Below, piece after piece: positions 59,714 to 64,000 of a stretch of DNA of 64,000 nucleotides. Made by a program: the position numbers and the translations under genes. How positions within the stretch are numbered: position 1 is the stretch's first letter; every line of letters starts with the position of its first letter. This DNA is from Botryotinia globosa (Eukaryota > Ascomycota > Leotiomycetes > Helotiales > Sclerotiniaceae), in contig RCSZ01000008.1 in the NCBI GenBank assembly GCA_014898425.1, positions 2,305,501 through 2,369,500 on the forward strand, given 5' to 3'. The notes under the pieces were generated by a model. The model saw only the letters and a list, made by a program, of their open reading frames with translations. It did no database searches and was not told where the DNA came from.

Positions 59714-62680
59714 ATGCGTCGTGCATCTCAAGATATGAGCGATCCCGACCGTAATATTATGGAATCAACCGGAATGCCAGAAGATCCCGTAGACCTCGAT
59801 CTCATATCCGAGAGGGAAGATTCCCCTTCAAATCGAATTCATACACCACCACCACGCATCGCTGCAAGATTCTATCGCCCCACCAACAATCGACGTAAAT
59901 CTTCGGCTGCATCCTCGAGACGAAATTCCATTTCATCGGTTCATTCACATGGCTCGAGTCGTCATGCCGCGGGCCACGCCGGCATGCCGGGTCCGCAGAG
60001 CAATTACATCGCTCAACATCTACGTAGAGCGAGTATCCTGGAAGATCGAAAGGCTAGATTGGCCGATAGAGCAGCGCATGCGGAGAAAGTTAGATTGAGG
60101 GCAGCATTAGCCAAGGCAGCACCGAGAAGTACGACGAATACCGAGGAAAGAGCTTTAGCAGCGCAACAAGCGAGAGAGAAGAATCTGGCAGAGATTGTCG
60201 CGAGTTGTGCGGAGGAAGTTAAGAGGGCAAAGGGTATTGCGGAGACTATGAAAGAGAGAAGGGAACTAGAAGGGAAGAAGCTTAGAAAGGAGATGGAGGA
60301 AAAACTTGCCGAGGCTGAAAGGAGGCGAGAGGAAATCTTGAGTCGAAATAATAACAGCAAACAACGAGGAAGGAGTTTGAGTAATATGAGAAAGAGTTCG
60401 AGTCCAAGTCCAGTTGCGGAGATCAAGAAAGCACCACTTACCGAATCAGCGGCAGCAAAGATAATTCAAACTAGGTGGAGAATTCATAGACGTTGGAAGG
60501 CATTACATGATTTTGCAGAATTGGGACTCACAATTGATGGGGTTCGCGAGACTTCATTTGAGAAAGTGGTTGATTTATTGGCACAAGAGAAAGTTCTCCT
60601 TAGTACAGCACATATTTTGAGAATTTGTGGACTCAAAGAAGGAGAGAGCGGATCAGTCAATGAAATGACAGCAGTCCGAACCTTTCTCAGCGCTTTCCTT
60701 ATCCTTGGCCACCCTACACAGGTTTTGAGTAGTAAAGGTGATAAAGGAGAACAGGAACAGGTAGGAGCGCAACCAATGAAGAGGGATGATTTGGCTAATC
60801 CACAATTGCAGGACCTCGTTGCAAAAGCCCGAGATCTACTTATTTCTTTTGAAACTGTTTTGTCTAGATTGACAACTGCAAACAATTACACACCTCCTCC
60901 AGCTCAGCTTTCAACATTGTCGGAAGTTTATGCAACATTCTTCAATGCTTTTATCGCGTGGAAATCTAGAGATGCAAGTACGCTTATTGATATGATGGTT
61001 TTACAATTTGTAGAATTGGATTCGATATGGCAAACTGTGAAAGATAGTACGGAAGAATCTGTCACTGATTCATATCGAGATGGAATCAGAGACAATCAAC
61101 TTAAATTGATGGTTAGGATCAAGAGACTTGCCGGACCAGTTCAGGGGAAACGATTAATTTCAAATGCTATTCGAGAAGCAAGAAAGGTTAAACAAACCAA
61201 ACAACCTACTGGGGACTCAAAACCTCGTGCGGCGGAAACAGGATCAGCATCTCCAGTCATTGAAGATTTTAATGCTTCTGATAATGCCGTCGCGTCTCAT
61301 TTACAAACCCTCACACCACCTGCTACACCTGTCAAACAACGTCGTGGTCAAGTTACCGATGCAGATAATTTAAGATCAGTTAATTCAATACTTCCAGATA
61401 ATCGAACTTTGGTTCATGAATTGGCCATTAATAAAGAATATCGTATCTCGATGGCAGATTGTCTTCAACAGCGAGGGGTCGTTAATCAACTTATCTTTGA
61501 TTCCATGAGACAAGAAGTCGCAGCTGGGAATAGTGATCCTTGGGTTCTTGCAATGGCCGATAACATCAAGGGCAAACTTCAACGTCTCCTTACTCCTGGA
61601 AATTCAATGTACAAACTTATTGAAGATTCCCTCGATACGGATTTGGTAGCATCAGAACTCAGGAATGGAAGGTTTTCTTACGAAACTTTCTTCAATTTTA
61701 TGGGCAATATCTTACCTCGATTATGTGCTCCTTTCCGAGATGACGAGGTCAAAGTTCTTGCTGAGGCTACTCTCAAAGAAGGCGATTTCGTCGATCGTCT
61801 TCAAGCATTGATGCGCTTCATCGATCTGATGCAACTCGATTATGCCAATTTCATGCTACAACAATCGGCTCCTGAACTGATCAAGCATGCTTCCACATAT
61901 GAAACTAAACGTTTCTCGGAAGAAATGGAAGAGACCAATAATGATCTTACCATTACCACAAGAGCTTGGCGCGAAGCTCGTCAAAAGGTTCATACAGAAG
62001 CTGCTCGTCGAGATCCGGAGAATGTCGGGTTAGCGAGAAATAGACCTACGCCAGAGAAAACATACATTCAGATGCTGGTAGATATATGTACATCTGCACC
62101 CGGAAGCCCAGTGCCAGAAACCTTGAAGCTGGATATGGCAAGGATTGAGACGGCAAGGAAAGATACTCTTCGAATCGTCACCACTTCGGCAATCCTTTTA
62201 CAAGCCAAAAATATCCTTAAGCGAGATGTTCGAAGTCAATGGAAAACTGAAGCTTCAAGAGTTTATTCCGTGCTTGAAAATTCCAAGGAATCAGAACAAG
62301 CAGAACAAGGCATCACAGCCGCATTGGAAAGTAGTAGAAGTATGCCCATGGCTACCAAGAATCATATTCGCGAATTAGTCAAGAGAATTATGGTAGCAGC
62401 TTCGGCTTTCAGTTCTACTGAAGGAGAACTTCGTGAACCGGTTATGAAACTTTTGATGACTAGATTGAGAGGTTATCTTATTCATAGATTGGCAAAGGAA
62501 AGCCCACGGAATGATGGGAATGGCAATGAAGGAATTGCGGGGTTGGGCATGCCAGAGTTTGTGGCAAAGATTGGAGGGGTTGTGGAGGTGCTTGGGAAGA
62601 TGGGGAGAGTAGACAAGGATGCCCATGGACTCTGGTACGAGGTTGTTGAGACTGCAGCTGCGAGTGAGGTTGAAGTTTGA
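59714..62680 (+). CDS. TCP11 (T-complex 11)/Sok1-family protein
   Basis: A single exon of 988 residues. Residues 1-110 are basic and Ser-rich. A charged, probably coiled-coil region lies at about 110-220 (EDRKARLADRAAHAEKVRLR, ELEGKKLRKEMEEKLAEAER). An IQ-like motif (AAKIIQTRWRIHRRW) sits near residue 245. The TCP11 domain occupies about 560-980, starting at NRTLVHELAINKEYRISMAD and including QRLLTPGNSMYKLIEDSLD. In budding yeast the member is Sok1, found as a multicopy suppressor of loss of cAMP-dependent protein kinase; the mammalian protein acts in sperm. A signalling role is therefore inferred. The ATG at 59714 follows CACA and an in-line CT/AC-rich leader. No intron was needed. Length agrees with fungal members. 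Confidence 0.88.
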   Translation: MRRASQDMSDPDRNIMESTGMPEDPVDLDLISEREDSPSNRIHTPPPRIAARFYRPTNNRRKSSAASSRRNSISSVHSHGSSRHAAGHAGMPGPQSNYIAQHLRRASILEDRKARLADRAAHAEKVRLRAALAKAAPRSTTNTEERALAAQQAREKNLAEIVASCAEEVKRAKGIAETMKERRELEGKKLRKEMEEKLAEAERRREEILSRNNNSKQRGRSLSNMRKSSSPSPVAEIKKAPLTESAAAKIIQTRWRIHRRWKALHDFAELGLTIDGVRETSFEKVVDLLAQEKVLLSTAHILRICGLKEGESGSVNEMTAVRTFLSAFLILGHPTQVLSSKGDKGEQEQVGAQPMKRDDLANPQLQDLVAKARDLLISFETVLSRLTTANNYTPPPAQLSTLSEVYATFFNAFIAWKSRDASTLIDMMVLQFVELDSIWQTVKDSTEESVTDSYRDGIRDNQLKLMVRIKRLAGPVQGKRLISNAIREARKVKQTKQPTGDSKPRAAETGSASPVIEDFNASDNAVASHLQTLTPPATPVKQRRGQVTDADNLRSVNSILPDNRTLVHELAINKEYRISMADCLQQRGVVNQLIFDSMRQEVAAGNSDPWVLAMADNIKGKLQRLLTPGNSMYKLIEDSLDTDLVASELRNGRFSYETFFNFMGNILPRLCAPFRDDEVKVLAEATLKEGDFVDRLQALMRFIDLMQLDYANFMLQQSAPELIKHASTYETKRFSEEMEETNNDLTITTRAWREARQKVHTEAARRDPENVGLARNRPTPEKTYIQMLVDICTSAPGSPVPETLKLDMARIETARKDTLRIVTTSAILLQAKNILKRDVRSQWKTEASRVYSVLENSKESEQAEQGITAALESSRSMPMATKNHIRELVKRIMVAASAFSSTEGELREPVMKLLMTRLRGYLIHRLAKESPRNDGNGNEGIAGLGMPEFVAKIGGVVEVLGKMGRVDKDAHGLWYEVVETAAASEVEV

Positions 62681-64000
62681 TTTGGATTTTATCTTTGAGG
62701 AGTGGTGATTTGATTTTATGCGGTTCCCGGATTGGGGTTCTGTGTATACCTCCTTTCGGCGGGCGTCCTGGGGCTTGGGCTTCATTTACCTTGCAGGAAT
62801 GGATGGGGATTCGGAGTGAGGTTACTTTGATTTGAAATAAGCATGGGAGTTGGTGGCTCAAGGATTTATTTGTTTACCTGCTTGTATGATTTCTTGCCTT
62901 GCTTTGGGATGGTTAGGATATTATATCATGGATGGATGGATGGACGGATATGAGTTACGACCTTTGTTTATCACTTGGCCTTTTTTGCTTTTTTGGAGGG
63001 GGTAATGGATGGGAGGACAGGTAGAGGTTTGACACATACAGCGTGGTAGGCATTGATGTGGTTTGTATTTCATATCGCGTACTCTGTCTACATATAGCAT
63101 AGCAATGAGTGCAGTAGGGGTTTCGTTCTTGGTATACGTGCATATATTTCATACGTCGTTATGGAATGTAGTAGCGATGGAATGGACTGCGGCGGAGGAC
63201 TGGGATTGAGACTAGAATGAGATCATTTCTACCTCTTCCTTTGATCAGTCGGATACTTGTTCATTTAATCATTCAATCATTCAATCAACCAGTTCGATAC
63301 AGCCAACCAGCGTATCACATACAAACCACCTCTCTTCCAATGTATGTATGTATATATATATATATATGTAACTAAACTGTGAATTTCCATCATCCACCTA
63401 CCCCACTCTCTCATCATATCATATCATACCATAGCACATAATCAATACTCACAAACCCCTCCTCCCCCCTTTCCCCTCCTTTCTACATATGTATGTATAT
63501 AAATATAATAATATAATCTAGACACTACCACCGAAATGCATTATTATTAATATATTTTAGAAGATTATATATCTAGATGGGTAAATAGGTAGAGGTAGGT
63601 AAATAGGTGGGTGAATTTAGTTTTGTGATGAGTGATGATGAGAGATAGAGAATAATTGTTTTTGGTGTTTGAGATTGAGATTGAGATTGAGATTGAGATT
63701 GAGATTTGAGTAGATAGATAGATTGATCAACTTTTTCTTATATTCATATTCATCTCATCTCATTGTTCATTTATCCGCTGATTATTTTTCCACTAGTCGT
63801 TTGATTATATAATGCATATACATATACATATACATATACATACCAAGTATATACGAGTATTTCTCGAACAGGTATTATATTGTAAGAGTACAAGCGTGCA
63901 TCTCGAAACCCCTTTTGGTCACATAAATACATAAAAGTTCACCTCAATTCACCAACCCAAATCCCCTCCCACCTAACCCACTCCCTCATCCAAATCTCAA
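62681..64000. other. 3' flank of the TCP11 gene and right edge
   Basis: No gene is seen. Repeats are short: (GGAT)n near 62929-62944, (TA)n near 63352-63367, GAGATT 6-mers at about 63673-63706, and CATATA 6-mers at about 63806-63843. Confidence 0.5.

Noticed and set aside
1..64000. tRNA and rRNA genes
   Set aside because: I checked GGTTCGA-like T-arm motifs by eye on both strands and found no fold-compatible candidate; a tRNAscan-SE run would be decisive.

Overview
The window is nuclear DNA of a filamentous ascomycete (Pezizomycotina). Signs are short spliceosomal introns (56-95 nt, GTAAG-type donors, CTAAY/CTGAC branch sites), a HET-domain gene, AT-rich repeat relics with transition-type decay like repeat-induced point mutation (RIP), and long microsatellite-filled intergenic DNA. 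A leotiomycete related to Botrytis/Sclerotinia is my guess from the general look of the sequence; nothing here proves the genus.

Ten protein-coding genes are well supported or reasonably supported. From left to right they are: a HET-domain protein (1019-2974, +); a Cdc25-type Ras guanine-nucleotide exchange factor with SH3 domain (17411-21024, +); cobalamin-independent methionine synthase MET6 (24178-26659, +); a 65-residue SMP-domain protein (35243-35535, -); a secreted cysteine-rich, probably GPI-anchored protein (37133-37916, -); a LAT/Mup1-type amino-acid permease (40068-41777, -); a CmcJ/NvfI/AsaB-type oxidoreductase transcribed divergently from it (42815-43794, +); a very small secreted protein with a broken internal tandem repeat (44739-45016, +); a Ser/Thr-rich secreted wall-type protein with three near-identical 66-residue repeats (54796-56810, +); and a TCP11/Sok1-family protein (59714-62680, +). 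I resolved the introns of seven of these by reading frame and splice sites. Two further small ORFs (45859-46035 and 48298-48555) are weak candidates.

The rest is gene-poor: 2975-17410, 28409-35242, 45120-54795 and 56811-59713 hold mostly microsatellites and minisatellites. Several non-autonomous DNA transposons (MITEs) can be delimited. One family has two copies (244-738 and about 27401-28408). The second copy is split by another, near-palindromic MITE (27539-28047) with roughly 90-bp terminal inverted repeats and a 10-bp target duplication. A pogo/Tc1-mariner-like family has two copies (about 14905-15362 and 23246 to about 23530). A fifth AT-rich relic (about 44136-44700) abuts the small secreted gene.

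Functional links are loose. MET6 makes methionine and the permease may import it, but they lie 13 kb apart. The Ras exchange factor and the Sok1/TCP11 homologue both touch Ras-cAMP-PKA signalling in yeast, but they lie 39 kb apart. The most unusual item is the small secreted gene at 44.7 kb: its downstream sequence holds at least two decayed copies of a 70-nt unit that encodes part of the surviving protein, so the intact ancestor was probably a secreted tandem-repeat (possibly Kex2-processed) peptide precursor.
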